Assembly: GCF_002802865.1 (NCBI RefSeq)
Contig: NZ_PGLQ01000004.1
Span: 146,150-202,130, forward strand
From: Bifidobacterium scaligerum
GTDB lineage: Bacteria; Actinomycetota; Actinomycetes; Actinomycetales; Bifidobacteriaceae
DNA: 55,981 nucleotides
Reading direction: 5' to 3'
The notes under the pieces are model-generated. The model was given only the letters and a program-made list of their open reading frames with translations, was not told where the DNA came from and searched no databases. The translations under genes were made by a program, and so were the position numbers. Each line of letters opens with the position of its first letter. Within the stretch, counting starts at the first letter, position 1. Below are positions 32,331 through 42,232 of the stretch, in pieces.

Positions 32331-33689
32331 TCACAGTAGCGTCGAAGCATCAAGCTTGACCAAATCCTCGGACGGCAACACTTCGGCGGCATGCTCGTAG
32401 AGACGCGGGATGCGGTTTCTCAGGCAGGTGAAAATCTCGTAGCTGATGGTGTCGGCCGCACGAGCCCAATCATCGGCGGTCGGTTCAGCGAAGTCCTCGC
32501 CGCGCCCCGGGCCGAACAGTTCGACCGTATCACCCTCGTGTACTCCAAGCTCGTCGGCGGAACCGTGCAGATCCACAATGAATTGGTCCATGCACACACG
32601 ACCGCACACACGCAGCAGACGCGCACCCTGCGTGGTCATGATACGTACCGGGCCGCCGTGCTTCTCCACATGCTTGGCACCTTCCATATCGAAACCGGAG
32701 GCGGAACGATGAATACCATCGGCGTAACCAAGCGGCACGATGGCGGTGGAGGTGTTGTCCGGCGTGAGGTACGTACGGCCGTATGAAATGCCGTGACCGG
32801 CCTCCACATCCTTGACTGTGCCCAGCTGCGCCTGAAGACGCATGGCCGGTGTCAAATGCCAGTCACGCGGAGTGCCCATGGCGGGATCAGGCTCATAACC
32901 ATACAGCCCGATACCCGGACGAGTCAGTTCAAAATGGATTTCCGGACGATCCAGTGTGGCAGCGGTATTCGCCAGATGACGGATTTGGGGCGCAATACCG
33001 GCCGCTTCCATACGCCGGGTGAAGTCTTTGAACGTTTCAATCTGACGATCGGTGGAGGCCACGAATTCAGGGACATCCGGCGAATCAGCTACGGCCAAGT
33101 GGCTCCACTGGCCGATAATCTCAATCACGCCTTCCTTAGCGAGCGGCACCAGCTTGGCGAGCGCCGCATCAAAACCGGCCGGAGTGAACCCGTTACGTCC
33201 GAAACCGGAGTCGACCTTGACGTGCACACGAGCCGGCTTGCCAAGCTTACGCGCGGCAGCGGCCACGGCATCAATACCGGGCAGCGAGCCGACGGACACA
33301 TCAATGTCGGCAGCGATCAATTCATCGAACGGCACCTGCGTACCGTTGTAAACCCAAGTCAAAATATGGCAACGCTCCGGACCGATGCCGAGTTTGCGCA
33401 GCAGCAACGCCTCATGAGACTGCGCAGTACCGAGCCACGTGGCACCGCCGGCAAGCGCAGCCAGCGCGGAGGGCAACAGACCGTGGCCATAGGCATCGGC
33501 CTTGACCACACCCATCACCGCCGTACCAGAATGAGGGCCGCCAACCACGGAAACCAAGTGTGCCATATTGTCTCGCATGGCTTTAAGATCCACAATGGCC
33601 TGCGCGGGGTATTGCCGCAGGGCGGCCGCGTAATTGACCTTGCCCTGTTCGCCGGAGAAACTAATTTCGGGTGCTACATTCATGCTCAT
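32331..33689 (-). CDS. alr: Alanine racemase Alr
   Basis: 452 aa, longer than the usual ~370-390 because of ~25 extra residues at each end. The PLP lysine is K63 in VMGVVKADAYGHG. The barrel domain motif (VHVKVDSGFGRNGF) and C-terminal beta-domain residues (VPLGYADGIHR, VCMDQFIVDL) are present, including the likely second-subunit Tyr in YGRTYL/YADG. Converts L- to D-alanine for peptidoglycan. Start ATG 33689 (MSMN); codon 3 is an alternative. Confidence 0.96.
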   Translation of the reverse strand: MSMNVAPEISFSGEQGKVNYAAALRQYPAQAIVDLKAMRDNMAHLVSVVGGPHSGTAVMGVVKADAYGHGLLPSALAALAGGATWLGTAQSHEALLLRKLGIGPERCHILTWVYNGTQVPFDELIAADIDVSVGSLPGIDAVAAAARKLGKPARVHVKVDSGFGRNGFTPAGFDAALAKLVPLAKEGVIEIIGQWSHLAVADSPDVPEFVASTDRQIETFKDFTRRMEAAGIAPQIRHLANTAATLDRPEIHFELTRPGIGLYGYEPDPAMGTPRDWHLTPAMRLQAQLGTVKDVEAGHGISYGRTYLTPDNTSTAIVPLGYADGIHRSASGFDMEGAKHVEKHGGPVRIMTTQGARLLRVCGRVCMDQFIVDLHGSADELGVHEGDTVELFGPGRGEDFAEPTADDWARAADTISYEIFTCLRNRIPRLYEHAAEVLPSEDLVKLDASTLL

Positions 33690-33971
33690 GATTCCCTATT
33701 CTTGCGCGACAATGTGACGTGTGAACGAAGAGGCCACATTCCAGCGAACTTTGAACGAAAAGTAACCCAAAAGTTACACATACACGACCCTTATCGCGGA
33801 CTCAAGGCATCGTTGTCCGCAAGTCAAGCGTAGACTATCCGAACTATACAGCTCTTAAGCATTATTACTTGATTGCGCGAACTGTTGTCTGATTCCCGGC
33901 GTTGAGGCGTGCCGGGATCCCGGAAATCCGTCCGGTTTAGCCCCATAAACCAAGTTCATGAGAGAAGAACT

Positions 33972-35414
33972 ATGGATCTCTTCCGCAAAAAAAGCGTGGA
34001 TCAGCTTGTATCCGAATCCACTCCGCTCAAGCGCACCATGCACACCTTTGATCTGACGATGCTCGGCATCGGCGCGATCATCGGTACCGGTATCTTCGTG
34101 CTCACCGGCAAAGGCGCACTTACCGCCGGCCCGGCACTGTCCGTCTCGTTCCTGCTCGCCGCCATCTGCTGTGGTTTCGCAGGCCTGTGCTACGCCGAAT
34201 TCGCTTCCATGGCACCGGTTTCCGGTTCCGCTTATTCCTACGCCTATCTGGCATTCGGCGAACTCATCGCCTTCATCATCGGCTGGGACCTTATCTTGGA
34301 ATACGCTCTGCAGGCGGCCACCGTATCCGCCGGCTGGTCAGGCTATTTCAACAAACTGCTCGAAAATTTCGGCCTGCATCTGCCGGTTGAATTGACCGCC
34401 GCCTACGGCACAACCCCCGGCGTCACCACATACTTCAACCTGCCCGGCTTCGTGATTGTGCTGCTGATCACCTGGGTGCTGTCCATCGGCATCAACCAGA
34501 CCAAGCGCACCAACGACATCATGGTGATGATCAAGCTCATCATCATCGTGCTGTTCATCGTCTGCACAGTGTGGTTCGTGAACCCGGCCAACTGGCACCC
34601 GTTCTCCCCGTACGGCATCTACACGTTCCAGCCCGGCTCCACGCAGCCATACGGCATCGTGCCGGCCGCTTCGATTGTGTTCTTCAGCTTCATCGGCTTC
34701 GACGCCGTCTCCTCCTCCGCCGAGGAGACCGTGAATCCGAACAAGACGCTGCCGAAGGGTATTCTGCTCTCCCTGGCCATCTCCACCGTGCTCTACATCG
34801 TGATGACGCTCATCATGACCGGCGTGGTGCCATACGAGAAGTTCGCCGACTTCATTGACGCCCCGGTCGCCGGCGTGATTCTGGCCACCGGTCTGAACTG
34901 GCTGGCCGTAATCGTGAACCTCGGCGCCCTGATCGGCATGACCACGGTGATGCTCGTGCAGCTCTACGGTCAGTCCCGCATCTGCTATGCCATGAGCCGC
35001 GATGGTCTCTTCCCCGAGTTCTTCGGTCACGTGCACGAGAAGTACCGCACCCCGTTCAAAGGCACCTGGTTCTTTGGCATCCTGACCGCCATCGCCGGTG
35101 GATTCATCAACATCAATGTGCTGTTCGAGCTGGTGAACATCGGTACGCTCTCCGCGTTCATCATTGTGTCCGCAGGTATTCTGTGGATGCGCAAGACACA
35201 GCCGGACGCCCACCGTGGATTCAAGGCTCCGCTCGTACCGTTCACCCCGATCATCTCCATTGTGTTCTGCTTCGTACTGATTGCAGGCCTCAACTGGGAG
35301 ACTTGGGTACGATTCGCCATCTGGTTCGGCCTGGGTCTGATCGTGTACTTCGCCTATAGCCGCAAGCGCTCCAAGCTTGACCCGGTGAACGTCAAAGCTG
35401 AGGTCAAGGCCTGA
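33972..35414 (+). CDS. APC-superfamily amino acid permease (cationic amino acid type)
   Basis: 480 aa from ATG 33972, preceded by GAGAGAAGAACT; the 21 upstream codons lack an RBS. About 12 transmembrane helices. The first carries GIGAIIGTGIFVLTGKGA, the APC substrate motif, and the sixth FFSFIGFDAVSSSAEE, typical of the CAT/YfnA subgroup. Substrate specificity is not determinable from sequence. Monocistronic, closed by a strong terminator at 35444-35486. Confidence 0.93.
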   Translation: MDLFRKKSVDQLVSESTPLKRTMHTFDLTMLGIGAIIGTGIFVLTGKGALTAGPALSVSFLLAAICCGFAGLCYAEFASMAPVSGSAYSYAYLAFGELIAFIIGWDLILEYALQAATVSAGWSGYFNKLLENFGLHLPVELTAAYGTTPGVTTYFNLPGFVIVLLITWVLSIGINQTKRTNDIMVMIKLIIIVLFIVCTVWFVNPANWHPFSPYGIYTFQPGSTQPYGIVPAASIVFFSFIGFDAVSSSAEETVNPNKTLPKGILLSLAISTVLYIVMTLIMTGVVPYEKFADFIDAPVAGVILATGLNWLAVIVNLGALIGMTTVMLVQLYGQSRICYAMSRDGLFPEFFGHVHEKYRTPFKGTWFFGILTAIAGGFININVLFELVNIGTLSAFIIVSAGILWMRKTQPDAHRGFKAPLVPFTPIISIVFCFVLIAGLNWETWVRFAIWFGLGLIVYFAYSRKRSKLDPVNVKAEVKA

Positions 35415-35443
35415 ACGATCAGGCAACTCCTGCAATATGGATA

Positions 35444-35486
35444 GATATAGGAAAAGCTTCTCGCGAAGAGGAGCTTTTCCTATATC
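35444..35486. terminator. Bidirectional terminator between the APC permease and GNAT genes
   Basis: 15-bp arms GATATAGGAAAAGCT (35444-35458) and its complement (35472-35486) with an extra inner stem. Located between convergent genes. A/T-rich outer arms supply T runs in both directions. Confidence 0.9.
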
Positions 35487-35517
35487 CGCCGATTGCGCGT
35501 GAAATAGCACGTGCAAC

Positions 35518-36075
35518 TCACCATTCGTGACGCTGGTAGGCGATTCTGGTGGTATCGGTCGGCCGGTCAAGAAGCTGAATCAGCCCACAACGAGCGAATC
35601 CCGCTGATTCAAGCACATGCTGCATCGCTTTGTTGTTGGGATGGGTATCGGCACGCACATTGCCATAATGCTTCAGCGCCCACTTGATGCAGTCGCGAGC
35701 GGCATGACGTACCAGCCCTGCGGATGCGATGCGGTGAATGGTCACGTACGTGTTGTTGTCCAGCCAAGCGCCGTCGATGTTGAGATATGTGGGATCCTCC
35801 CCCGGGCAGAGCGCAAACTGCGCCAGAATACGCTCCTGACCGTCATATTCATCTACCAGCAACATGGCACGCTGCTTGGCGATATCGTCGAGCACTACGG
35901 ATTCTCGGGGAAACTGGGTGCCCCATTGTGTCGGATTGCCGTTGGCGGCCATCAACGCGCGAGCACGCGCATAAATGCGCTGCATCTGCGGAAAATCACG
36001 CATAGTGGCATGGCGGAAGCGGCGGTTCGTGGCCTTGCCTGCAGCATCGGACTGAACCCGTGTGGTATGAGTCAT
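35518..36075 (-). CDS. GNAT-family N-acetyltransferase
   Basis: 185 aa from ATG 36075, with AGAGGTGG just upstream; the longer start at 36108 has none. Acetyl-CoA-binding region around RIASAGLVRHAARDCIKWAL (residues ~115-135), a variant of the Q/RxxGxG/A motif, then RADTHPNNKAMQHVLESAGF, the typical C-terminal GNAT motif. Substrate unknown; resembles small-molecule or antibiotic-type acetyltransferases. Confidence 0.82.
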   Translation of the reverse strand: MTHTTRVQSDAAGKATNRRFRHATMRDFPQMQRIYARARALMAANGNPTQWGTQFPRESVVLDDIAKQRAMLLVDEYDGQERILAQFALCPGEDPTYLNIDGAWLDNNTYVTIHRIASAGLVRHAARDCIKWALKHYGNVRADTHPNNKAMQHVLESAGFARCGLIQLLDRPTDTTRIAYQRHEW

Positions 36076-36163
36076 CTCCACCTCTCGACAATGACGGCTG
36101 TCAGTCATAATAACCGACGCACAACTGACGGCAAACCTACCATGTCATAGGCACAAAGCCACG

Positions 36164-36310
36164 GTTCTTCGCTCCCCTCGTTCTTCTTTCCTTTCGTCTC
36201 TCCTCCTCCCCCACCCATCTCTTTTTCCCTCTCGCGAATATGACTCACTGATTCGAGCTCAGCGGTACATATTCGCGAGGAACATACGATAAGGGGGAGC
36301 GACGAAGAAC
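36164..36310. repeat. Nested palindrome downstream of luxS containing an interspersed-family copy
   Basis: Outer arms GTTCTTC-GCTCCCC (36164-36177) and GGGGAGC-GAC-GAAGAAC (ending 36310) enclose the inner copy 36231-36279: CTCGCGAATATG and CATATTCGCGAG, CACTGA/TCAGCG, 7-nt loop. A pyrimidine-rich tract (36170-36235) is between. Lies 28 nt after the luxS stop, so it likely ends or stabilises the luxS transcript. Confidence 0.7.
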
Positions 36311-36337
36311 GACAGCGGACCCAGAACGACGAAAGAC

Positions 36338-36844
36338 TCACACCACCTTGCGCTCGAACGGGTCGGAGCTGATGCCTTCCTCAAGAATCTGCTTGCACCA
36401 CTCCTTGGCGGTGAACAGGCTGTGATCGCGATAGTTGCCGCAACTCACCTCGGTGGTGGCCGGGACATCATCCCAAGTGGCTTCGTAGGCGATGAACTCC
36501 AACGATTCCTTGAGCGCGCGAGCCACCTCCTCGGTGGGGTGTTCGCCCCAGGTGAGCAGATGGAAGCCGGTGCGGCAACCGAACGGCGAGCAATCAATGT
36601 AACCGGGGATACGTTCGCGCAGCAACACGGCAATCGTGTGCTCAATGGTATGCAAGCCGCCAGTAGGAATGGCCTGCTTGTTCGGCTGGGTCAGCCGCAG
36701 ATCATAATTGGAGATCACATCTCCATGAGGGCCCTTCTCCGTATCGATATAGCGTACATAGGGTGCCTTGACCTTGGTGTGGTCCAACTGGAAGCTTTCC
36801 ACTACCGGCTTACCGGCCGGCTGTGCGCTCGTCTCGTCTGCCAT
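36338..36844 (-). CDS. luxS: S-ribosylhomocysteine lyase LuxS
   Basis: 168 aa. Zinc ligands H65 and H69 (LHTIEHT) and C135 ([10 protein letters not shown]); catalytic C90 in [10 protein letters not shown]. Splits S-ribosylhomocysteine into homocysteine and DPD, the AI-2 precursor. Downstream of recQ on the same strand with 138 nt between. With the CBS and gamma-synthase/lyase genes at 40.9-43.3 kb it can supply homocysteine for cysteine. No Lux sensor is in the window. Confidence 0.98.
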   Translation of the reverse strand: MADETSAQPAGKPVVESFQLDHTKVKAPYVRYIDTEKGPHGDVISNYDLRLTQPNKQAIPTGGLHTIEHTIAVLLRERIPGYIDCSPFGCRTGFHLLTWGEHPTEEVARALKESLEFIAYEATWDDVPATTEVSCGNYRDHSLFTAKEWCKQILEEGISSDPFERKVV

Positions 36845-36982
36845 TCCTTATTCCTTTCCGACTTTCCATATGGTTCGATCAGCAACTGACCGATCTGCCC
36901 AATATTGTGGATGTGGTAAGCAATCGTAGTCGGGTTCTATAAGAAGGCCCGAAAACACCCCGTAAACCGCTATACGAGATAG

Positions 36983-38983
36983 TTATTGCATATTCCCTGC
37001 ATTGAACGAGGCAACGGTTTGCATGAATCGTTGCCCGTAGAGATCAAGCTTATGCTGGCCCACGCCGTTGACGGCAAGGAATTGGGCGTCAGTGACCGGC
37101 CTGATGCGAGCCATATCCCGCAGAGTTTTATCAGAAAACACGATGTACGGCGGCTTGCCGATCTCTTGGGCGATGGTACGGCGCAAGTCGCGCAGTTTCT
37201 GGAACAGCATCTCCTCGTCATCATCCGGGACATACACGCCCAATGCCGGACCGGCCAGCGCATCATCGGATATGGCGGAAACGCCGCCGCGAAGACGGCT
37301 TCGATTGGATCCAACGCCGTCAGCCTGTGCTCTCCTGCGCTCCACCCGCTTGATTTCATAATGGAAATCAGCTGCGGCGGTCTCTGCGGCGCGCTTGCCG
37401 AACATCACGATGGGCAAACGTCCCTCCGCTATGAACAGGAACCCGTCTGTGGCCATCTGGCTCAATACATCACGAATACGCGCCTCATTCACATCCTTCA
37501 GCATGCCGAAGGTAGGCATCTGCTCAGGGTTCAGCCACGCCAAATCCTGAGCTTTGGAGCCACGCAAAATCTTGACGATCTTGCCGGAACCTACGCGCTG
37601 GTTCACGTCATGTACGCAACGGCTGATGGCTCGCGCCACGCGAGTCACGTCAATGGTTTCAAACGTGCTTTCACAATTCGAACAGGCACCGCACTTACGT
37701 GGCGTCGCCCCATGTTCACTGCCGGTATGACGGTCAGCATTATCACGATCCGCATCGCCACGATCCACGCGATCGAACGAATCCTCCAACTCCTGCCCGA
37801 AATACCGCGTCATATATCGGTGCAGACAGTCTGTGGTACGACAGTATCCCACCATGCCGTCAAGCAGACGCCGCTTAGACTGGCGTACGATCTCCTGCTC
37901 TTCAGGAGTCAATCGCTCATTCTCATAATCAGTGTCCAGCAATCTGCGCCGGGTGACGATATCGGATTCATTCCACAACAGCGTGCAACGGCTGGGCTCA
38001 CCGTCACGCCCCGCGCGCCCGGCTTCCTGATAGTAGGCTTCGATGGATTCAGGCATATTGTGGTGGATTACGAACCGCACATTGGATTTGTCGATACCCA
38101 TGCCGAAAGCATTCGTAGCCACTACCACCGGCACCCGGTCCGTAATGAAGTCACGCTGCGCCTGTTCACGTACTTCCGGTGACATGCCGCCGTGATAGGC
38201 AACTGCCGGATGTCCCATCTGATTCAGGGTGGCAGCCAACGCCTCAGTCTCCTTTCGGGTGGCGCAATATATGATGCCGGACTCATCCTCATGATCGGCC
38301 ACATATCGGGCAATCCACGCGGCTTTATATTTGGATTCCAGCTTGACCACGTCAAAGTACAGATTCGGCCGATCGAAACCGGTTACGGTCACGGCTGGAT
38401 CACGCAGTCCTAGAATCGTGATGATGTCCTGGCGCACGCGCTCGGTGGCGGTGGCGGTGAACGCCCCAATCGTCGGCCGGGTCGGCAGCGAAGCGATGAA
38501 ATCCCCGATACCCAAATATGACGAACGAAAATCCTGCCCCCATTGGGAGACACAGTGCGCCTCGTCCACGGCAATCAACGAAATCGGCGTACGCGCGGCA
38601 AAATCGCGGAATCGCCCGGTTTCCAAGCGTTCCGGAGCCACATACAGCAACCTCACTTGACCTGCGGTCACTTGGGCCAACACCATCGATTGCTCGTCCG
38701 GCGTTTGGGTCGTGTTGACGAAAGCGGCGGTAAGACCAAGATCGTTGAGGGCGTCCACCTGATCACGCATCAGCGAAATCAGTGGAGAAATCACGATAGT
38801 GATACCCGGCAACAAGGCGGCAGGCACCTGATAGCACACCGATTTACCTGCACCTGTCGGCATGACGCCCAGCACATCCTGGCCTTCCAGCAAGGATTCA
38901 ACAATCCCCTGCTGCCCCGGCCGGAACGAATCGTAGCCGAAATACCGTTTGAGCGCCCCCAGCGCCGCCTGTTGCGATGTCAT
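36983..38983 (-). CDS. recQ: ATP-dependent DNA helicase RecQ
   Basis: 666 aa from ATG 38983; a GTG at 39049 would add 22 unlikely residues. Walker A GVMPTGAGKSVCYQ, DEAH-type box VDEAHCVSQWG with the RecQ aromatic loop, helicase motif VI HHNMPESIEAYYQEAGRAGRDG as core QEAGRAGRDG, zinc-binding CGACSNC after the helicase core, RQC winged helix, and a C-terminal HRDC domain (~590-660). Function: DNA repair and fork processing. A Asp/Arg-rich stretch (~DRGDADRDNADRHTGSEHG) precedes the zinc site and looks like an insertion. Confidence 0.95.
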   Translation of the reverse strand: MTSQQAALGALKRYFGYDSFRPGQQGIVESLLEGQDVLGVMPTGAGKSVCYQVPAALLPGITIVISPLISLMRDQVDALNDLGLTAAFVNTTQTPDEQSMVLAQVTAGQVRLLYVAPERLETGRFRDFAARTPISLIAVDEAHCVSQWGQDFRSSYLGIGDFIASLPTRPTIGAFTATATERVRQDIITILGLRDPAVTVTGFDRPNLYFDVVKLESKYKAAWIARYVADHEDESGIIYCATRKETEALAATLNQMGHPAVAYHGGMSPEVREQAQRDFITDRVPVVVATNAFGMGIDKSNVRFVIHHNMPESIEAYYQEAGRAGRDGEPSRCTLLWNESDIVTRRRLLDTDYENERLTPEEQEIVRQSKRRLLDGMVGYCRTTDCLHRYMTRYFGQELEDSFDRVDRGDADRDNADRHTGSEHGATPRKCGACSNCESTFETIDVTRVARAISRCVHDVNQRVGSGKIVKILRGSKAQDLAWLNPEQMPTFGMLKDVNEARIRDVLSQMATDGFLFIAEGRLPIVMFGKRAAETAAADFHYEIKRVERRRAQADGVGSNRSRLRGGVSAISDDALAGPALGVYVPDDDEEMLFQKLRDLRRTIAQEIGKPPYIVFSDKTLRDMARIRPVTDAQFLAVNGVGQHKLDLYGQRFMQTVASFNAGNMQ

Positions 38984-39126
38984 AACTGTCCAGTGTATGC
39001 GTAACGCAAGCCCGTCATGCTCACCAATTTCCGCGCGTGGCCGAACCAAGCCGCCGACCTCGTAGCCTGCAGGTATTATGATGCGGCAAAGGACATGCAG
39101 TCAAAAGAGAGTTTAGTGGGGCACCT

Positions 39127-40839
39127 ATGGCCAGCGAAACAACTTCATTCTCATTTCCGGACGATCTCCCGGATAATCAGGAAACTGCGGTAATCAAGCC
39201 GATTCAGGCGGACGGTATGAGCGCGATCGCCGACGCCGTCTTCACCGGCGCATCCGGTATCGCAGACGCCAACGCCAAAAACACCCCATACGTTGGCGCA
39301 CATGCCGCACGACGCGGCAAAGGTCGCAGCAGCGGAGGCAAGGTCGGCGTAATCGCCGCCGCCGCAATTTTCGCACTGTTGTTGGCCTCCTTGGTAGCCT
39401 ACTTCTTCGTAGGCCGCTGGTATTTCCAAGACAAGGCGGCACCCGGCGTATATCTGGGCAATGTCTCCGTAACCGGTCAGACTCGCGAGGAGCTCAAGGA
39501 TACGGTTGCCCAGCAGACGAAAAGCACGTCTGTGACGTTGAGCGCCAACGGCAAGACAGTGACCGCATCGCTGAAAGACCTTGGCGTAAGCGTAGACGAG
39601 AATAAAACCGTGGACTCGCTGCTGAATGCCAAAACCGGCGACGTGGCGAAGCTGAACGTCTTCAATCGTGCACACGTGGCGCTCGTCGCAACCACGAACA
39701 ACGCCACCGCCGAGCAGTTCGCCACCAATGGCTTGGTCGATGAGGCTGAGCGTGCGCAGAATACCAGTCTGGTATACAACCGGGAATCCGGACAGTTCGA
39801 CGTGGTGGAAGGCAAGGATGGTCAGGAACCAAATCCCGCTACGGTCAAGTCCGCTGTGGAGCAGGCCATAGCCGCTCCGGGAGAGACTCATACGGTTTCG
39901 GCGAAACTGGTAACCGCACAAAATCCGGTAGATGACGCCAGCGCGCAACAGGCTCAGGCAGACGCCAACGCCAGGCTAGCTCTCAATCTGACCGTGGATA
40001 ATGGTGTCAACAGAAACGTTACGATCCCGGCGGAAACCATTGCCTCGTTCATCACCACGAACATTGATAAGAAAACCGGTGCGATGAGCTTGGCAATCAA
40101 TCGTGATGCAATCACCCAATACGTGTCCAGTGAAGCGGTGACCAAGGAACTGACAGTAAGCAAGGTGACTCGCGAAACCTACATCACCCCGAAGTCCGAA
40201 GGCGGCGTAGAAATCGGCGCCGATAAGACACTCGGCGTAGATGGCATTACGGTGACCGGTCCGGGCAATGCCCCAGACCAGTTGGCCGGCGCCATCGAAT
40301 CCAATCAATCTTCCGATTCGACCGTCGCGGTTAAGGATGATCCATACGACGTCAAGCAAGTCGAGGTGCCGCATAACTTCGATGTGGCCAACGGCGACAA
40401 ATGGGTCCACGTGGATCTGACCAATCAGACCGCCACCGCTTATCAGGGCACTACGCCGGTCAAGACGTTCCTCATCGCCTCTGGTCTGCCCACGCCGGAT
40501 CGTATTTCCGACACCGGCACGTTCTATGTGTATCTCAAATACGAACAGCAGACGATGACCGGCCCCGGCTACTCCCAGCCCACCCCGTGGATCTCCTACT
40601 ACAACGGCGGCGAGGCATTGCATGCCGTTCCCCCGTACATGTGGGGCGATCACCCGATTTACGTGCAGCAGGGCATCCCCGGCTCGCACGGCTGCATCAA
40701 TATGCAGATTGCCGACGCCAAGTGGATGTATGACTGGGCGGTTATCGGCACCCGAGTGGTGGTCGATGGTACGACGCCTACCTCCGGCCAGCCGTTGCGT
40801 GAGGCCGGTGCGGATGCCACCGGCTGGCAGGGAGCCTGA
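39127..40839 (+). CDS. Membrane-anchored L,D-transpeptidase (YkuD)
   Basis: 570 aa. Cytosolic ~72 residues, one transmembrane helix (73-96, VGVIAAAAIFALLLASLVAYFF), PG_binding_4-like domains (~100-410), and a C-terminal YkuD domain with catalytic C523 and H521 in SHGCINM. Forms 3-3 or protein-to-peptidoglycan crosslinks outside the cell. Start ATG 39127 follows GTGGGGCACCT. The gene stands alone, with its own terminator at 40861-40892. Confidence 0.94.
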   Translation: MASETTSFSFPDDLPDNQETAVIKPIQADGMSAIADAVFTGASGIADANAKNTPYVGAHAARRGKGRSSGGKVGVIAAAAIFALLLASLVAYFFVGRWYFQDKAAPGVYLGNVSVTGQTREELKDTVAQQTKSTSVTLSANGKTVTASLKDLGVSVDENKTVDSLLNAKTGDVAKLNVFNRAHVALVATTNNATAEQFATNGLVDEAERAQNTSLVYNRESGQFDVVEGKDGQEPNPATVKSAVEQAIAAPGETHTVSAKLVTAQNPVDDASAQQAQADANARLALNLTVDNGVNRNVTIPAETIASFITTNIDKKTGAMSLAINRDAITQYVSSEAVTKELTVSKVTRETYITPKSEGGVEIGADKTLGVDGITVTGPGNAPDQLAGAIESNQSSDSTVAVKDDPYDVKQVEVPHNFDVANGDKWVHVDLTNQTATAYQGTTPVKTFLIASGLPTPDRISDTGTFYVYLKYEQQTMTGPGYSQPTPWISYYNGGEALHAVPPYMWGDHPIYVQQGIPGSHGCINMQIADAKWMYDWAVIGTRVVVDGTTPTSGQPLREAGADATGWQGA

Positions 40840-40860
40840 TCAGAACATAAGTCCATTGAA

Positions 40861-40892
40861 TAATCCCTTGCTCCACATGGGGCAAGGGATTA
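40861..40892. terminator. Bidirectional terminator between ldt and metB
   Basis: TAATCCCTTGC (40861-40871) and GCAAGGGATTA (40882-40892) form an 11-bp stem around CCACATGG-like loop between convergent genes. T runs are short. Confidence 0.85.
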
Positions 40893-40932
40893 TTCATATC
40901 ACATCTCACATCAATTTGCTGTTCGTCTTACT

Positions 40933-42117
40933 TCACAGCCGATCCAGCGCCTGCTTGAGATCGGCGATGAGATCGTCCGCGTTTTCGATGCCCACGGAGA
41001 TACGCACCAGGTTGGCGGGCACCTGCAACGTGGTACCGGACACGGAAGCATGAGTCATGGCTGCGGGCACTTCGATCAGGCTTTCCACGCCGCCGAGTGA
41101 TTCAGCCAGCGTAAAGATCTCGGTGTGGTCCACGAACCGCTTGGCAGCTTCTGCACCCGCCGCCAACTGCACGGACACGATGCCGCCGAAGCCGCCGTGC
41201 ATCTGGCGGGCGGCGATCTCATGGCCCGGATGAGATTCAAGACCTGGGTACCAGACGCGTTCAATCACGTCGGAAGGCTGGGATTCCAACCATTCGGCCA
41301 CCTTCAACGCGTTGGCGCTGTGACGCTTGACGCGCAGGTCCAGGGTCTTGAGGCCGCGAATATCCAGCCAGGAATCAAACGGGGAAGGCACGGCACCGGC
41401 GGCATTCTGCAGGAAGGCCACCTTCTCGCGGGTCTCCTCGTCGTTCAACACCACGGCGCCACCCACCACGTCGGAGTGTCCGCCGATGTATTTGGTGGTG
41501 GAGTAGACCACCACATCCGCCCCTTCGTCCAGCGGATGCTGAAGCGCCGGCGAGGCGAAGGTGTTGTCCACCACTACCTTGGTGCCGTACTTGTGCGCCA
41601 CTTCGGCGGTGGCAGCAATATCCGTGATGTTGAGCAGCGGGTTGGATGGCGTCTCAACCCACACGTACTTGTACTGCTTGGCGGCCAGCGCCTGCTCGAC
41701 AGCAGCCGTGTCGGTGATGTCCACCACGTCGAGGCCAATGCCCCACGGCACGAACACCTTGGCGAGCAGTCGGTAGGTGCCGCCATACACGTCGTTGCCG
41801 AGCAGGATGTTATCGCCGGGCAGGATGGTGGAGCGCAGCAGCACGTCGATGGCGGCCAGGCCCGAAGAGAAGCTCAATGCGTACTTGGCACCTTCCACGG
41901 CGGCGAGTTGCTCGTCAAAGCTGGTGCGGGTGGGATTGATGGAGCGCGAGTAGTCGTGGCCGCCCCTGAGACCCAAAACGCCATCCTGCTTGAAGGTGGA
42001 GGTGGCGAAGATCGGCGTCACCACGGCACCGGTAGTGGGATCGGGCTCCTGGCCAGCGTGGATGGCGCGGGTGGCGAGCGCGGTGGATGCAAACTTGGCG
42101 TTGTATTCAGCGGACAT
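40933..42117 (-). CDS. metB: Cystathionine gamma-synthase/gamma-lyase (trans-sulfuration PLP enzyme)
   Basis: 394 aa. PLP lysine K209 in VYSTTKYIGGHSDVVGG; AIDVLLRSTILPGDNIL and WVETPSNPLLNI are family motifs. The MetB/CGL family cannot be split with certainty by sequence alone. The upstream gene is CBS-like, so a lyase role (cystathionine to cysteine) in reverse trans-sulfuration is plausible; a synthase role (O-acyl-homoserine plus cysteine) is equally annotated. 116 nt after the CBS-like gene on the same strand; likely one operon. Confidence 0.92.
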   Translation of the reverse strand: MSAEYNAKFASTALATRAIHAGQEPDPTTGAVVTPIFATSTFKQDGVLGLRGGHDYSRSINPTRTSFDEQLAAVEGAKYALSFSSGLAAIDVLLRSTILPGDNILLGNDVYGGTYRLLAKVFVPWGIGLDVVDITDTAAVEQALAAKQYKYVWVETPSNPLLNITDIAATAEVAHKYGTKVVVDNTFASPALQHPLDEGADVVVYSTTKYIGGHSDVVGGAVVLNDEETREKVAFLQNAAGAVPSPFDSWLDIRGLKTLDLRVKRHSANALKVAEWLESQPSDVIERVWYPGLESHPGHEIAARQMHGGFGGIVSVQLAAGAEAAKRFVDHTEIFTLAESLGGVESLIEVPAAMTHASVSGTTLQVPANLVRISVGIENADDLIADLKQALDRL

Positions 42118-42232
42118 ATGAGTATTCCTTCCTGATATTGACTGATGGTTATTGCTTAATGATCGTTGATTGAATAGGTCGGATGATGCGTCGACGGACT
42201 ACGGCGCAATAACGGCGGTAGTATAGCGCGAT

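Noticed and set aside
34338..35570. 410-codon minus-strand frame over the APC permease
   Set aside because: Antisense to a well-conserved permease; His/Asp-rich shadow composition, no motif.
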